Source: Pseudeuparius sepicola (taxonomy: Eukaryota > Arthropoda > Insecta > Coleoptera > Anthribidae). From it: 64,000 nt of DNA. Position numbers and translations under genes: made by a program. Below the pieces are notes generated by a model. That model did not search any database and was not told the origin of the DNA. It saw only the letters and a list, made by a program, of their open reading frames with translations. The stretch lies in assembly GCA_963920635.1 (NCBI GenBank), contig OY987300.1:60922915-60986914 (forward strand). The letters run 5' to 3'. Below are positions 1-12,967 of the stretch, in pieces. Each line of letters opens with the position of its first letter. Position 1 is the first letter of the stretch.

Positions 1-3000
1 GGTCAGCGAGGCGACATTAAAAAAGGAGTGAGCCTCCATACCCAACTTTTCGCGGTGTACTAAAAAAAAATCGCGGTGGTAGACCTAAAAAAATCATCCT
101 GTAGACTTGTATCATATTAGTGGCCAACTGGGCCAGAAATTTTATCTGATGGCCGTCATGCCTTCATATACCTCAAAGCAGTAGCCAAGCCTCACAGCAA
201 GATTTGAATTTTTTATATTTCACTTGTACCGTTACGATAAAATTCCTCCGCATGTAGCTTATAGCCCGGGGCCTATCATAACCTGTAATAAGAGTACACA
301 ACAGAAAGTAATGTCGCAGTATCAACCATTATCTTCGGAGACATAGTGCACCACGGAGACAGGTGTATATCCGCCCAATTGTAAGAGCTATTATTACGTC
401 GAGTTGCGAATTGCCTTTTGTTGCGTCCTGGCTTGATTCGCTGAGAACTGCCACCGTGATCTTTATAGGGGATGCAGAATTATCTTGCCTTAGGCAGTGG
501 GGCAGGTTTCACAACATAAAAATACTGGTTTGCACGAAGATGCAGCAAAATAATAATATAGGGTTTTCCACATACTTAGTAGTGAAGCACATACCTACTT
601 ATTTCTATTTCTTGCCGGTTATTTCGCAATTTTAAAGTATCATTATGTCGTAAACGGCGTGTTCTTATACCAAATAATTGTGATAATCTCAACTGGACGA
701 CAATTCTCTGCTCTTCACTTTCAAATAAAAGTTCACAGGTGCGCTGGCAGGCCTCGAAAGTGCCTGGGCAGGAACAAAGTGTACAGAACGTGTTCGCTCA
801 AACAAAAAAGGTATTACCGGCGTCTACGGTCCAACCCGAATTATAAAAGAGCACTTTCATTTTTGACAGGGATGTTGGAGCACCTGCCGATGTGCCCTAT
901 ACATCCAGGCCTACCATAAATTATCGACTGTACCTTGCACTGTTCGTACGAATGTTTAGAAGGGCTATAAGCGTTGGTACGTATTTAAATCTAACTGTCT
1001 AAGCATAGCGAAGACCATTGAAACTGTCGAAATATAAGAAACCTTTAGTCTTAGTTCTCTGTAGTGTCAAATATTGTACAGAATTTGTGCTTCTTAACTT
1101 TCGTCTCAACCCTTCTGGTCAAATATTCCCAACCTAAGATCTCAGCTCGTCTCTGTCGATTGTTTCTTTGGCGAAGACCTCACCTCAGTCTGGAATATTC
1201 TAGGGACTAGCAGCTATGACAATAAAATGAGTCTTCGCCATTGTCAGTCTTCGGCCATGTTTTGACGGCTTATAATAACTGTCTTCTTGCAATTGCCACC
1301 AGGATCTTTACAGGCCCTTAACCGTGACCTGTAAGAAACATATGTACTATAGAGTCTTTGGTCTTGCCCTGCCTAACCTGGCTAGGCAATTTCTGGTTTG
1401 CCTACAGGCCCATTACTATTGTTTCCTTATAGGATATCTATGTGAGCACACGTCATATGATTTTTGATTCCTGCATGGCTATAAAGTATAAATAATCTAC
1501 TTCGAAAATTGACAAATAATAGTCTCTCAAAAGGAAGAATGTAAAAGAAAATGAGCCAGCGAGACATTTGCAGCATTTGCCTTTACCTTTGCAGGCTGCA
1601 GGCAAAACAACAATTAGAGTAGAACCTAAAATCATTTGAAATTAGGGTGGGTTTTTTTGCAAAGTACCTACTAGTATATAATATCTATACCTCATTATGT
1701 TCATTCTATATGGGTCAGTATTCTCTCAATTTCTTAGTGGTAAGTAATTTTCCCACGTCATTTTCTTTATATGTCGAGTAGTTAAATCTGATGATATCGA
1801 TGTCGTTGATCACGCCAAAAAAATAGGCGTTCACTGTTACTTTACCCTCCTACACAGAATGGGCCAATTTATATAATTTGAATTGGAATTAGGATGGCGA
1901 CCATCTCTGTTGCCACATAATTCGTAGCTTACATCATTAAACATATAAATTTCTATTGGATTTAGGAATTGATTTTGAAAATGCATGAATTGTGATTAAC
2001 AACTAGCAAACACATGCGGATTTGTTGCCGAAAATCCAAGAACCTTCTACCAAATAATTATTTTGGAATTTCAAAATTATAAAATTTTGGGAAGGAGCTT
2101 AAAAGTACGCAAACTCCCAAGAGTGCGCATAAATACTGACAGTTACGATAGTGTTTACCGGCTCCCGTATTTTTTCTCTTATTCAGTGTTTAAAATAAGG
2201 TAAGTAACCTGTATAAATTGATAGTAATAGACTTTATTGTTACTACGATCTATTTTTCTACCCTCCACTTGTAATATTTGAAATTTTCATGGAAAATTGC
2301 AGAAATTTTCCTTATCAACTTAAAGCAATAGGTTATCTTACTTTAGTTAATTAGGTATCTTAAAGTTAATTATAGAAAATAGGGTTTATTTATTAACAAT
2401 TTTATAACGAGGAACAAAAATATATACCTACAGGATTGAGTGCGGCTGATACAATGTCCAAACTTTGCCCTCTTCCAAAGGCAACAGAGTTTCCAAAAAG
2501 TCAGAAACTTTACTAACATCCCTTACAAAAAAATCTTTAGAAAATACATCCAAAGAAAAAAATTAAAAGAAAATTAACTAGTAGTCAAACAAAACAAAAA
2601 CCTACATTGAAAAAAGAATTCAAAAGAAATTTCGGGCTGTGTTGGCAAAATATTAACGCATGTTTAGGGTATACTATTGAGCTTAAAGAGGATCATGACG
2701 TCACCGTCCATGACTGTCAAATTTGACATTTAAAATAAAAAATGGGAATAAATCAGGATATTTATTTTTTCTCAATTATTTATCTTCAAATATGTGCTCA
2801 ATATTTTTTTTCGCAAATAACTTAAGACATTTATTTACTAGTTGTTCTCTTAATAAATCATAACAATATACAAATAAATTTAAACACAAAATAAGGAGAA
2901 AACGAGGTTTTTCAATTTACATAAATTATTGCAGTGTCAATAATTAATAGAGGCGATCTACCGAAATTATTTGTCAAGTATTTACTAATTCATTGTTTTT

Positions 3001-5090
3001 ATTCATTTAATTATTTCATTCAATTCATACCTGAGTGGCTAAATTCAAAATCATTTTATATGAAATAAAATAAAAAATAAATAAAAGTATGGAATGCAGA
3101 CACACCTTTTATAACCTTCTTGACGCATTCGTATGTATAAAAGTATCGCCAGTACACGTGAAAAACCTGCCTATATAATAACGGTAATATATTGCTGAAT
3201 TTCTCATTTGAAAACTTGTTTGATATAGGATTAAGGCTTTTCGACTAAGTAGGTACTTTGAAATAATTTTTTATAAAATGATGAAGAATAAAAATACTAT
3301 ATTTGCGATAGCAAAACCGAAAATAGTATGTTGGTATGTGTTAGAATTAGTAGTACCAACAGTAAATTATTTACAGAACATAATAGATACTAGGAACAAT
3401 GCTACGAAACACAATATAGGTAGAGCAGAGTTAAATAAAAATCTAACAAAGAGTAGGTATTTGTTGTTGGTCGAACTCCTATTTACTTAGTGCGACAAGA
3501 GAGAGTTTAGGAACCAGGTCTTGTAGAATATTAAGTAAAAAGGTGAGGCTATTGTTTGCAGGAGAGGTTCTTGGCGCAATAATAATTGTCATTCAAATTT
3601 TCACGTAATGTATTTAAATGCATTCGTATTAATTCGTATGATAGAAAGAGGTTTGATTGTAATAAGAGCGGGACTATCTCTACCGGTTAAGAGCAAGGTT
3701 TGTAAGCAAATGTGACATTAACACGTGCGAATTTTAGGTGTGGGTAGAGGTAGACATTGTTTTGGGAATTTTAAAAGATTACGCCTTCGTCGGAAATAAA
3801 TACATTTCCAGGGCATTGAAAATATTCTGAAAATACGAAAAAAAAAACATATTTTGAGCAAAAATAACACATTGGACTTTCTCATATTTCAAATAAAAAA
3901 TCGAAATTTTATAAATGAAATTTACAACATTTTCTATGTCATTCTTGCACGTTTGCGACAAAAAATAATGTATGAAATGGGCCAGAAACTTTAGATAAAC
4001 TATTCTGGGGATTTCTTCTCAGTTCTTCTCATCTAAACATTGTTTTAAAAATGAATTGTAGAAAAATATTATATTATAAAATTGATGGAATTTATTAATA
4101 AAAAAATGTCATGGTGTAGTAGTTTGGTGAAATTTTAAATTCGTTCTTCTTATTCCTCTTTCGGTAGCTATATCAGAGTGATCTTTCTCCAAATTAAAAA
4201 TTATAAAAACTTTTTAAGAAACACGATGGGACAAAAAATTATTATTACCTGATTTGTCATGGTGTCAATGTCAATAGAAAACTTTGTGGGGGTTTTATAA
4301 AAATATTTTCATCCCCATTAAGGGGCACGATTTGGTCGCACCGGTACGCCACATCTTTAGCAAAGACCAAGTTCAATAGTTAAGGGGTATTTTTGTTTGG
4401 GTATTATAAACTTGAAACTATCCCAATCCAAAGACTTCTTTCTACCTTGAGATCTCGTGACAGCACTGCACCCACCAAAACATGTTAACAAGAAACCTAG
4501 TCCAGACTATTTCAGTGGCAAGTTTAAAAAATTAATAGGCAAAATCGTCATTGGTAATTTACCAATCTATAATACCATTAAAGGTTAACTATTAAAGATG
4601 CATTTTTGTTTAGATATCCCAAATATCTATTCAAACGGTTATTATATCAACACTCAACCAAAATGTCCCATTGTAGCAAACTATTGGCTCCACAACCACA
4701 TGATACCTATTCCTCTTAGAAAATTCAGGGCACGCTAATAATTATTATTCTAGGCGCTAAAATTCAATACCTACTTTTACAGTGTAGGAAGAAAGGTACC
4801 TGCCAATTCCATTCTAGTTACACTTCAATGTAAAAAACTGGTGGTGAAGGCATATATTTTTATTTGGGTTACCAGATACCGAGACAGGTACCTAACCCCA
4901 ACACGTTCACTAGCTGCATCTTCTTATATAAAAACTCGTTGATCTATTCCCAGTTCTAACTAACTAGGTAAGTACATACGTACTCACCAAGATTCCAACA
5001 GAAGTCGCTTCCATAAACCGTCAGGTATCCCCTTGGCACCACAAACCCCGATCAGTCAGTCACACGATTACGAATCCGTCAAAACAGTTC
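1..5090. other. Intergenic or intronic DNA, no gene recognised
   Basis: This stretch is AT-rich and has stops in all frames at the density expected of non-coding DNA. The open frames (for example 363..635 and 659..919 plus, 1453..1635 minus, 3278..3490 plus) are under 95 codons and show no recognisable domain, biased composition or matching splice sites. No tRNA boxes, long tandem repeat or convincing transposon ends were seen. Confidence 0.5.
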
Positions 5091-5094
5091 GAAA

Positions 5095-5345
5095 TCAGCC
5101 AGTGCGCGCGACCGCGCGTCACGTAGCGTCAGCGAGCGGCCGGGTCGCACACGTTGGAGACGGCGTCTGCGGCCGGAGCGTCCGCCATGCCGTGGCGGGA
5201 CCGGGCCGAAGGCCCCCCCGCCACCCCCGCGCAGCCCCGCGGGCCTCGGGTTACCTGTTGAGCGCCCAGAGGGTCGTGCCTGGAGCGGGCGGGTGTGTGG
5301 AGAAGAGCGGACGGTGGTTGTTTGTTGGGCGGGCTGTGCGAAATC
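5095..5345. promoter_or_regulatory. GC-rich, CpG-dense island, possible promoter/first exon
   Basis: About 250 bp are strikingly GC- and CpG-rich against an AT-rich background. On the minus strand the sequence CTCAACAG is followed by GTAACC at about 5254, a plausible splice donor for a short first exon read leftward. On the plus strand an ATG in a good Kozak context (CCGCCATGC, about 5187) opens only a short frame. Open frames in all directions are a side effect of few stop codons in GC-rich DNA. This could be a CpG-type promoter of a gene to the left, or a GC-rich transposon piece. No protein is recognised. Confidence 0.3.
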
Positions 5346-5518
5346 ACCACGTGGTCCAGGGAGAGCTTTTCCAGACCTTGACAGTATCTATATTTATGAC
5401 GGTGTTCGAAGTAGTTTTAATAGTTGATGAACATAGGAGATTTTCATGATTCGTCGCCATTCCGAAATGACAAATATTTCCTTCAAATTCAAACAGCTTC
5501 GTTCCGTTGAAAGTTGTA

Positions 5519-5770
5519 TTCAGTGCCGGACTGGGAGGCCGGGCGATCGGGCGAGCGCCCGAAGGGCCGTCGGGTTCGGGGCTGATGGGGCCGCAGGCCC
5601 CCTGCAGCCACAACCCACAAGTCATGTCATAAATTATAGAAATATAGAGATATCCCGATATCCTTTGGTTGGGGTTTGGTCACAGGTGGCAGTGGGGGAG
5701 GGTATATTGGTCGCAACGTTTTTAGACAGACGGTCGCGACCGCGGGCCGCTGCAGCACCTTCGTGGCCGT
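5519..5770. repeat. Second GC-rich patch, possible transposon terminus
   Basis: This patch starts with CAGTGCCGGACTGGGAGGCC, followed by GC-rich sequence containing the short palindrome GGGCGAGCGCCC, and has more GC-rich DNA at about 5735..5770. CAGTGCCGG-type starts are common at the ends of hAT-like elements, but no matching right end with a TSD was found. It directly abuts the foldback half-element at 5772. Confidence 0.3.
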
Positions 5771-5771
5771 T

Positions 5772-6633
5772 AACTAATAACAGTAACATACGATAATAAA
5801 AAATTAATAAAAATCCTCCACCTAGAAGGCTTTGAAACAACCAAACCAACCCCTTGTCATTTGTCAACTCTCACTGTCTCATTTAGTTACCTAACAATTT
5901 GTGTCATTAGAAATGGAGGGTGCTTTTTCAAATGACAAATTTAACATATCAGAATGTTATATCTTGTGTCACAGAAATAGTGTAGAGGCCGAACGAATGT
6001 ATTGTTGCAATTAATAAATGGCAAAAGTTATTGGTTTCGTTGGCTTAAAGCTTTCTTCTCACAATTAGAAAAAGCGAAGAATTTACTCCAAAACACAATG
6101 CGACACTGTTTGCTGTACAACAACAGAGGAAAACACTTACCAGACAGGGCCGTATTTAAAAATATGAAGTTTTCGAAGTTAAAATATACTGTAAGTTAAA
6201 TTGTTGTCAATACCGATTAATATTTAGACTTCTTATTATTAAATACAGGGCCGCAATAGAAAAAAAAAATGAATGGAAAATAAGAAATTTTCAGTATAAT
6301 TGTCTCAAAACATTTTAAAAATATTTCGTGTCATACATCATGGAATTTGCAATGAAAAATGCTTTCAAAATCTGAAAAAAAAATTAAGGTCCGTATTTAA
6401 AAAAATAAAGTTGAAGATGGTTTCTCAAAAACTTCAGAAAAAAATAAAATCGAAAACGCAAAATTTTACTTTTTTCAATATAACTCAAAAACGAAAAAGA
6501 TATTAGAAATCTCTTTGTGCCATTTTATTGACCTCAAAAATGCGCAACTTTTTTTCCCATTTAACCGTTGCCGTATCTCTCACCGTTTGCAATATCCCCA
6601 TGCTGTTCATTCTTATCCGGGACACACTGTATA
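5772..6633 (-). mobile_element. Partial copy of the foldback element at 53394..55045
   Basis: In reverse complement this matches the left arm and centre of the foldback at 53394..54350. Shared landmarks are the CCACCTAGAAGGCTTTG block, the GTTTGCTGTACAACAACAGAGG block and the terminal CTTATCCGGGACAC followed by TGTATA. Only one arm is present, so this is a truncated or half element. Open frames 6002..6199 and 6300..6506 lie inside the repeat and are not genes. Confidence 0.75.
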
Positions 6634-7821
6634 CGCGAGTTCATATTTACTACACACTTAAATTTGCGAATAGGGAATTAACATCCCAGAGACAAAATAA
6701 ATCAAATCCAAAACTTACAATAATTTTGCAAAACTTTTAAACTATGTACCTAAATGATTTTGTATTTTACTTTTTCCTAGGTATGTATGTTTTTACTTAC
6801 CCTTGTTTAGTTAGGTATATCTTGCTTTATTTAAACGTAAAAAGTAAAATAACTGCATTTTTATTATACATATTATTCTCCTTATTTTTCTGCTATACCG
6901 CTATACCTACCTATATTTTACTTCACTTTAATTTTTAACATTGTACCAAAAACTAACGATATACACTAATGCTTCACGGTGTATAATGGAAAGTCAATAT
7001 AGAGATGCCCCCGTATAACTTGGTGCAACCAGCTTTACGGTGATTTGTATAGTCCACCCTCGTAAATAACTGAGTGGCGAGCTGACATTGATTTACGACC
7101 GGTCGCAAAAAATCGGTGGCTTTTTGATGACTTCAAAGGAGTGATCGGACTTATAGTATTCTCTAGACTTTGCTTCTATTGTAAACGCCACGTCGTGGGT
7201 GGTTAAATCCATGGGCAGTAGTGTAGCAAATTGCAAACTTCTATAACCGCTACGGGTTGATGACAATATCTATGCTTACTACGTATAACGAACCAGCGAA
7301 CGTCTTGGTCATACCACAGAATAACTAAATATTCTGTGGTGATACCAAAGATAGGCGTTTTTAGTAGAAAGTTAATAATAATAATTTGATTAATAAATAA
7401 TAAAATGTTTATGTAAATATTTGTGTAAATATTTGTCCCTAAATCGATAGCCCATACATGGGGGGGGCTTTGGACTTTTCTTTAAATACGCCAATACGCC
7501 GCAGGCAAGGTCTAGGTACAGAGGGGCTGGTTGGAAGCCGTGGCCCGGGCCGATCTGATGGTCCAGTCCGGCTGTGGATGTATTATGTCTAACGTTGGTT
7601 TGTTAGGTTTGACCACATTAGATACGTGTAGTCATATCGCGTTTTTGATTCTTTTTGGGGCTCAAAGCTAGTTATTAGTCGATGTTTAGTTGTTGTAGAG
7701 GATTCACCATGTCCTTAATAATAATAATAGTAATTCTCACCCTCACAATACTCCTAGTTTGGAAACTAGCAGTACCCCAGAAGCAACTGAATGCGTGTAC
7801 TAAAGAAATGATGGGCTTCAT
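6634..7821. other. Non-coding interval with small hairpin and dispersed repeat
   Basis: No gene is recognised. A 10-bp stem, ACCACAGAAT at 7313 and ATTCTGTGGT at 7331, forms a small hairpin. Positions 7707..7790 share a block with 10168..10240: a TAATAATAA run, CTCACAATACTCC, a CTAGTTTGG motif, and ACCCCAGAAGCAAC. Confidence 0.45.
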
Positions 7822-8319
7822 CAGTGGCGTAGAGTCAGAGGCTGGATGGGGTTAAGTTATAGCCCCCCCCCCCCCCAAATATTTTTGTTGAGGACTTTTG
7901 TGGTTAAAAAGTTTGAACTAGCCACTTCAATTCTACTGGCCTTGATTCAATAGGATTTTTTAACTTGTACCTATATAATTTTTGTTTTGTTAGGTTGACA
8001 GACAGAAATTTGAATGACATCTGTCATAAAAATAATTGCATTTGTTTTTCTCCAAAATATAGTTGGAAAGATAAAGAAAACAATTACCCCAGGTGATTTA
8101 TGTAATCTTATTTGTTGCTCATAATAAGTTACTTCGGTTTTTTTTATTCATTTAAACTCTTTAACCTTGCAATTTGCAATTTTTATATTTGGTGACTTAC
8201 GTATATTTTTCCACCCCGCCCCCCTCTAATAGAAAATCGACTGTCACGAACCACCATTTACTAAAACTGTCATTAAAGTTAGCCCCCCCCCCAGTTTTAA
8301 ATGTCGCGCTACGCCACTG
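7822..8319. mobile_element. Non-autonomous hAT-type element, 498 bp
   Basis: The left end is CAGTGGCGTAGAG and the right end is CGCTACGCCACTG, an inverted terminal repeat. The flanks GGCTTCAT (7814..7821) and GACTTCAT (8320..8327) are a probable 8-bp TSD with one mismatch, as expected for the hAT superfamily. Long C runs lie just inside both ends (7863..7876 and 8283..8292). There is no transposase frame inside, so the element is a deletion derivative or MITE. It shares its terminus type with 35772..37077. Confidence 0.75.
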
Positions 8320-8327
8320 GACTTCAT

Positions 8328-10807
8328 AAAGATTTACAAAATGGGAAGAAGCTTTTATATCCAGACTGTGAGCTTATATATGAGTTAGCAGAGTGTGATT
8401 TTTTTTATCAAACGGCGAACAAGCAGAACAAATTAATTACCGTAAGCTTATAGCCACCACAATAAAGTATAAGTATTAATAAGTGAAGTATAGCACGGGT
8501 AGCCCTCAGGCCCTGTTATTCTTATAAAATTTTTAATTATTTTTATTGTCCTTGAGCTGTTAGATAAAACATCTCTCTGCCTCTATTGACATTAGCCAAG
8601 GTGGGATAGGGTACTTGACGAAATTTTACAAACTTGATAAAACAATCCCTGAACACTTGCATAAAACCTTACGCATATTTTTTAAAATAATATTCACTTA
8701 CGTAATTCGCAAGTTTTTAGACTTTCTTCGATATTTGGCACTGAATTGTCCTGAGACATAACCTTATTCTGCGGTGAAAGTTGCAAGGAAAGTAAAAATT
8801 TCAAAATGATAACCTCAGACCCCAAGTCTTAGGATGCCCCGTGAAACCACATTTAGTTAAGAAGTGTTTTTTCCTAAATATTCAGTCGCGTTTTTTTCTA
8901 AATTTTTTTTGGCAAGGTTGGGCTAGGAACGAAATTCGGGCTCAGTACTTCTAAGCACTATGACGCCCTCATAAAAGCACTTTCAAGATGGTCCCTAGCC
9001 CCAAGTTCTCCGTTTATTAAGAACTCATACCTACTTAATACTTTACAATTACCACAACATACAAACCTTTGCCGTTTTATCCATGAATTTCGGTAGACGT
9101 GATCCATGAAGCATCAAATTTTACAACAAATACTAATGTTTTGATTGAGCGGCATACGGAATGACTGAATGACAGCATGACGGGACGTCGGGTGTCGAGG
9201 CTTGAGTGGGCGCGTGACATTGCCACATACGCGAATATTTACCCACTATTGAAGTCTGAATATTTATCGTCTATGTTCCATATACCTACACATACTTTAA
9301 CCAAAGTGTCACGTGAAAGAGATGAAGGATATAGTTTCCACCGAGTGCAGAATGAAGAGACGCCATTTTGATATAGAGGAATCAATAAGTACACGGAACA
9401 CATTCGTAATTAAAAAAGTATTTATGTGACAGCATTTTTGTGTGCAATTGCATTAGTTAAAGCTCAAATGTTGCAATACATTAAATAATAGATATTCCTT
9501 AGGCAAGCTGGAAAGTAAAATGTGCCTTTGTTCCACAAATTATTGCATACGGGCACCGGCAACATTGCAATGCCGTTTCTTTTGACATCAGGCACAGAGG
9601 TTGCCTCGTTTGACTTTCTAGGCAATAAAACGACGGAATTGTAGATTTCAGCCTGAAGAAACTTGTGCAAGTTTGTCTTCAATTATCACAAATAAATAAG
9701 GGTTAAAAGCAGTTGTTTCATTTATTACGTGTACTGTAAAGTGAGTACGATTTTAGAGGAATTAAAAATATTGTCAAGTACCCTATTGCGGCAAAAATGT
9801 ATTAATTTATATATTATTATACATATATTTTTGATCTGTGGTATTATTTTAGCCCGGAATTGTTCCCACCCTGGGCTTCTCCTTCTCGGGTTCATATTAT
9901 GTTCGTATAGAAAAAAAATAGTTATAGGCGCAGTGACATGCACATAGACATATAAAAAACAACGGACGGATTGGTTTAAAGTTTGTTAACACGTCAACAT
10001 CACTGCCAAATACTACCTTTGGATATTTATAGTATAAGAATAACAAAGTTTCCGTTGATACGTAATTATATATCATGGCTTTTGTTCTAACCCGGACGTT
10101 TTATATATGTATTAAGTAATTATTATTATCTAATTATTGCAAAAAATTATACATGATCTGCTACATATTAATAATAATAATTCTAACCCTCACAATACTC
10201 CAAACTAGGAGTAGGTACCCCAGAAGCAACCACATGCTTGTGCGGGGGAGGGGGGCAATTACTATTATTTTGTCTTCGTTGCATTTGCGGCTAGGGCTAG
10301 GGCCGACTTTTTTCCGATAGAACTAGGATAGCATTCGCTCAAGTACTACGGAAAACCCTAGAAAACCGTAGTAATCCCAGTGAGTGTAGGACAATTAGTA
10401 AATCACACGGATAAAGCTATTTAGGAGCAATACCGTGAACCCACATTTGTCCAGCGCTCTTGGCCATAGCGGTGTTTTTCTTTAAAGACATATATGCATG
10501 CGCCTGCCTCGAACCGAGGTCGATCGAAGGCAGAAAAACATACAGTCAGCGTCGGTACGAGCGACGCCACCGCGGCCCCAATTGTGTAAAACAAACTTAA
10601 ATTCTACTGGAAGTTTAGTAAATCTAATTGGGTTTTAATGATAGTTATCCAGGCGAACCCACAACTTCTACGCCACTAGGTCGTGCTAGGTTCAAACGCC
10701 CAACCCTGCAACCCGGCATCATAGTGGTCGCCATCTTCCACCCACTTTCAACTCTATGTACCCTATCCATTCCTAAATTTGAACGACACTTCCAGGGGCG
10801 TATTGTC
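8328..10807. other. Non-coding interval, no gene recognised
   Basis: Short frames only (9177..9371 plus, 9464..9682 minus, overlapping frames on both strands at 9725..9947, 10628..10891 plus), none with recognisable features. Positions 10168..10240 are a second copy of the dispersed block seen at 7707..7790. Confidence 0.45.
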
Positions 10808-10814
10808 CTAGAAG

Positions 10815-10995
10815 CGTTGACTGACGTATTTATAAAGACTTCTCACGGCTATAGCTTTATGTCCTGGAAAACAGATGGCTCTGATGGCTAACAATGTATT
10901 CTGCATTGTATTTTATCTCCGGAAAGCGCGTGGTGAGCCAAAAATGTGTCAGACGTGACAGCCGTGAGCAGTCTTTAATAATATATCAGTCAACG
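10815..10995 (+). mobile_element. MITE copy 1 of a ~180-bp family with 7-bp TSD
   Basis: The 181-bp element has terminal inverted repeats of about 38 bp beginning CGTTGACTGACGTATTTATA and continuing AAGACTTCTCACGGCT. The right end is the reverse complement with few changes. The flanks CTAGAAG (10808..10814) and CTAGGAG (10996..11002) are a 7-bp TSD with one mismatch. The interior has the landmark AACAATGTATTCTGCATTG. It has no coding capacity. Confidence 0.85.
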
Positions 10996-11002
10996 CTAGG
11001 AG

Positions 11003-11834
11003 CCAAAGAAACCAAGGTTCGGGTGCAAAATATTTAGGGGGCGGAACCCCGGCGGGAGCATCCAGCAGCTAGTTATATATCTACTTAGTTTGAATTGGTC
11101 GAGATATTAGTTGATGCGTCTCTGGGCGCTTCAGCTTTTAAAGGCTAGACATCTTTTACTATTAACGTATACAGATCGGTTTGGCTTTTCGGGTTTAAAA
11201 GTTCTTTTTGTTCCGATTTATATTAGCTATTACCATTTAAGTTTAAAAAATGCGTCGGCATTGTGCAGTGTGTCCGAATTTCGGAAGTCAATTTTCCGAG
11301 TCGGAAAATATTATTGCACAGGTAGGCTTGGTGCGTTGACTGAAGGTTTCTTGGTGGCTTGGATTACCCATAATGTCACTTGCCGGCCTGCATATATTCC
11401 TGCCAAAACCTATTAACCTTGCCCCCTTACCTCCCCTTCTCCTTGCGATAATAATGTTCGCCTGCGTAGGTAATTTATGAATGAATTGTTCCGTCCATTG
11501 TTTCTTATATGTCTGGACATCGCGGAGGCAAATTATGGATGTATAAAATTTGTAAACATCTTTCAAAATAGGAAAAAGATAATGATACAAAATTTTCATC
11601 ATTTTAAATGCATTGACGAGCAGATTTCAAAAATGCAAAACAAATATAGTGTTGTTTTTTAAAAACATAAGTTTGGTTTTCCACGCATTTGCGAAACACC
11701 TCGTATAAAATATGTTACTATCCCACAAAACTTCTGAAAATTCTCTACAACTTTTGTCTAAAACTTTTCTTTCTATCACGAAAAAATAAAAAAATATATA
11801 AGGGTGGTGGGGCATTTATCATGGACATCCGTTC
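11003..11834. other. Non-coding interval
   Basis: Overlapping short frames at 11111..11416 plus, 11288..11602 minus and 11477..11662 plus have no recognisable domain. GCGTTGACTGAAGGTTT at 11333 matches exactly the left part of the 32-bp palindrome at 46102 and may be a remnant of the same family. Confidence 0.4.
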
Positions 11835-12898
11835 CTATACAGGGTGTCCCGTTAATAATGGTCCATAGAGCAACTGCACATATTAAAAATATGACGATTG
11901 AGGCTAATATGCCTTATAGAAATGTTGTTTGTTTAAGAGATACAGGGCGGTGCTGCTGAACTGAAATTTGGCACTGCTGGGTTTTTGGGGATGGAAAATA
12001 AGCTAAAAATATAAATTTTGCTGCATCTCACAGAGGGCGCCACTTGCGCTGTTTTTGGATCGTGTTTTTTACTCCTAACTTTTTTGAGGTTATCTTTTTG
12101 ATGTTGCAGGTCCATCATTTTAAGGCATATTTTCATTCTGCAACAAAAAAGTACTCTTGTTTCATAACGAGCAAATCAACCGTTTGCCTTGAAATTGCCA
12201 AAACGTGCCTCAAAACACCTGTTGACTTCAATATTCGAAACATAAAGTTTTCACCTCCCGCTTTCAAATGTTACAAATCGACTGTACATTCAAAATGAAG
12301 AAAAAATGCCAGATGGGCATTGGTCGAAACACCATTCGTTTTCTTGAAATAGAGTGTCCAAATTTTGCCAAGTTTCAATCCATTCCATTTTGAAACAAAA
12401 CATTTTTGGTACATTGTTCATAGCAATTTTTTTCTCACTTTAAATGGTACAGTTAATCTGTAACATTTGAAAGTAGCAGGTAAAAATTGTATTTTTCGAA
12501 TGTTGGAGTCTACAGGTGTTTCGGGGCACATTTTGCCAATTTCAACGCAAACGGTTGATTTGATCGTTATGAAACAAGAGTACCTTTTTGTTGCAGAATG
12601 AAAAGATGCCTTAAAATGATGGACCTGCATCACAAAAAGATAACCTCAAAAAAAGTTAGGCGTAAAAACACGATCCAAAAACAGCGCAAGTGGCGCCCTC
12701 TGTGACACAGCAGTGCAAAATTTCAGTTCAGCAGCTTCATTATTTTGGGAGATATAGCCATAATTTAATTACAAAAAATGAACGTATCTCTTAAACAAAC
12801 AACATTTCTATAAGGCATATTAGCCTCAATCGTCATATTTTGGCCCCAAATATGTGCAGTTGCTCTATGGACCATTATTAACGGGACACCCTGTATAG
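11835..12898. mobile_element. Foldback element with CAGGGTGTCCC ends, 1.06 kb
   Basis: Two long arms, about 11837..12300 and 12425..12897, are reverse complements of each other with small indels. The outer ends are TATACAGGGTGTCCCGTTAA and its inverse. TA on both sides is consistent with a TA target, as in the Tc1/mariner group. Arm landmarks are ACAGAGGGCGCCACTTGCGC and GAGGTTATCTTTTTG. Frames at 12044..12298 plus and 12418..12633 minus are the same arm sequence read from both arms, not genes. A diverged relative is at 28766..29424. Confidence 0.85.
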
Positions 12899-12967
12899 AT
12901 CGCATAGATAAGAAATATATTTTCGCATACAAGCCTCGAAGAGGGTTGAAAAGTACATCGATGATGA

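Noticed and set aside
5033..5449. 138-codon frame in the GC-rich island
   Set aside because: Frames are open on both strands because stop codons are rare in GC-rich DNA; Arg/Ala/Gly-rich product without domain.
12044..12633. Two similar 71-84-codon frames on opposite strands
   Set aside because: They are the two arms of the foldback at 11835..12898.
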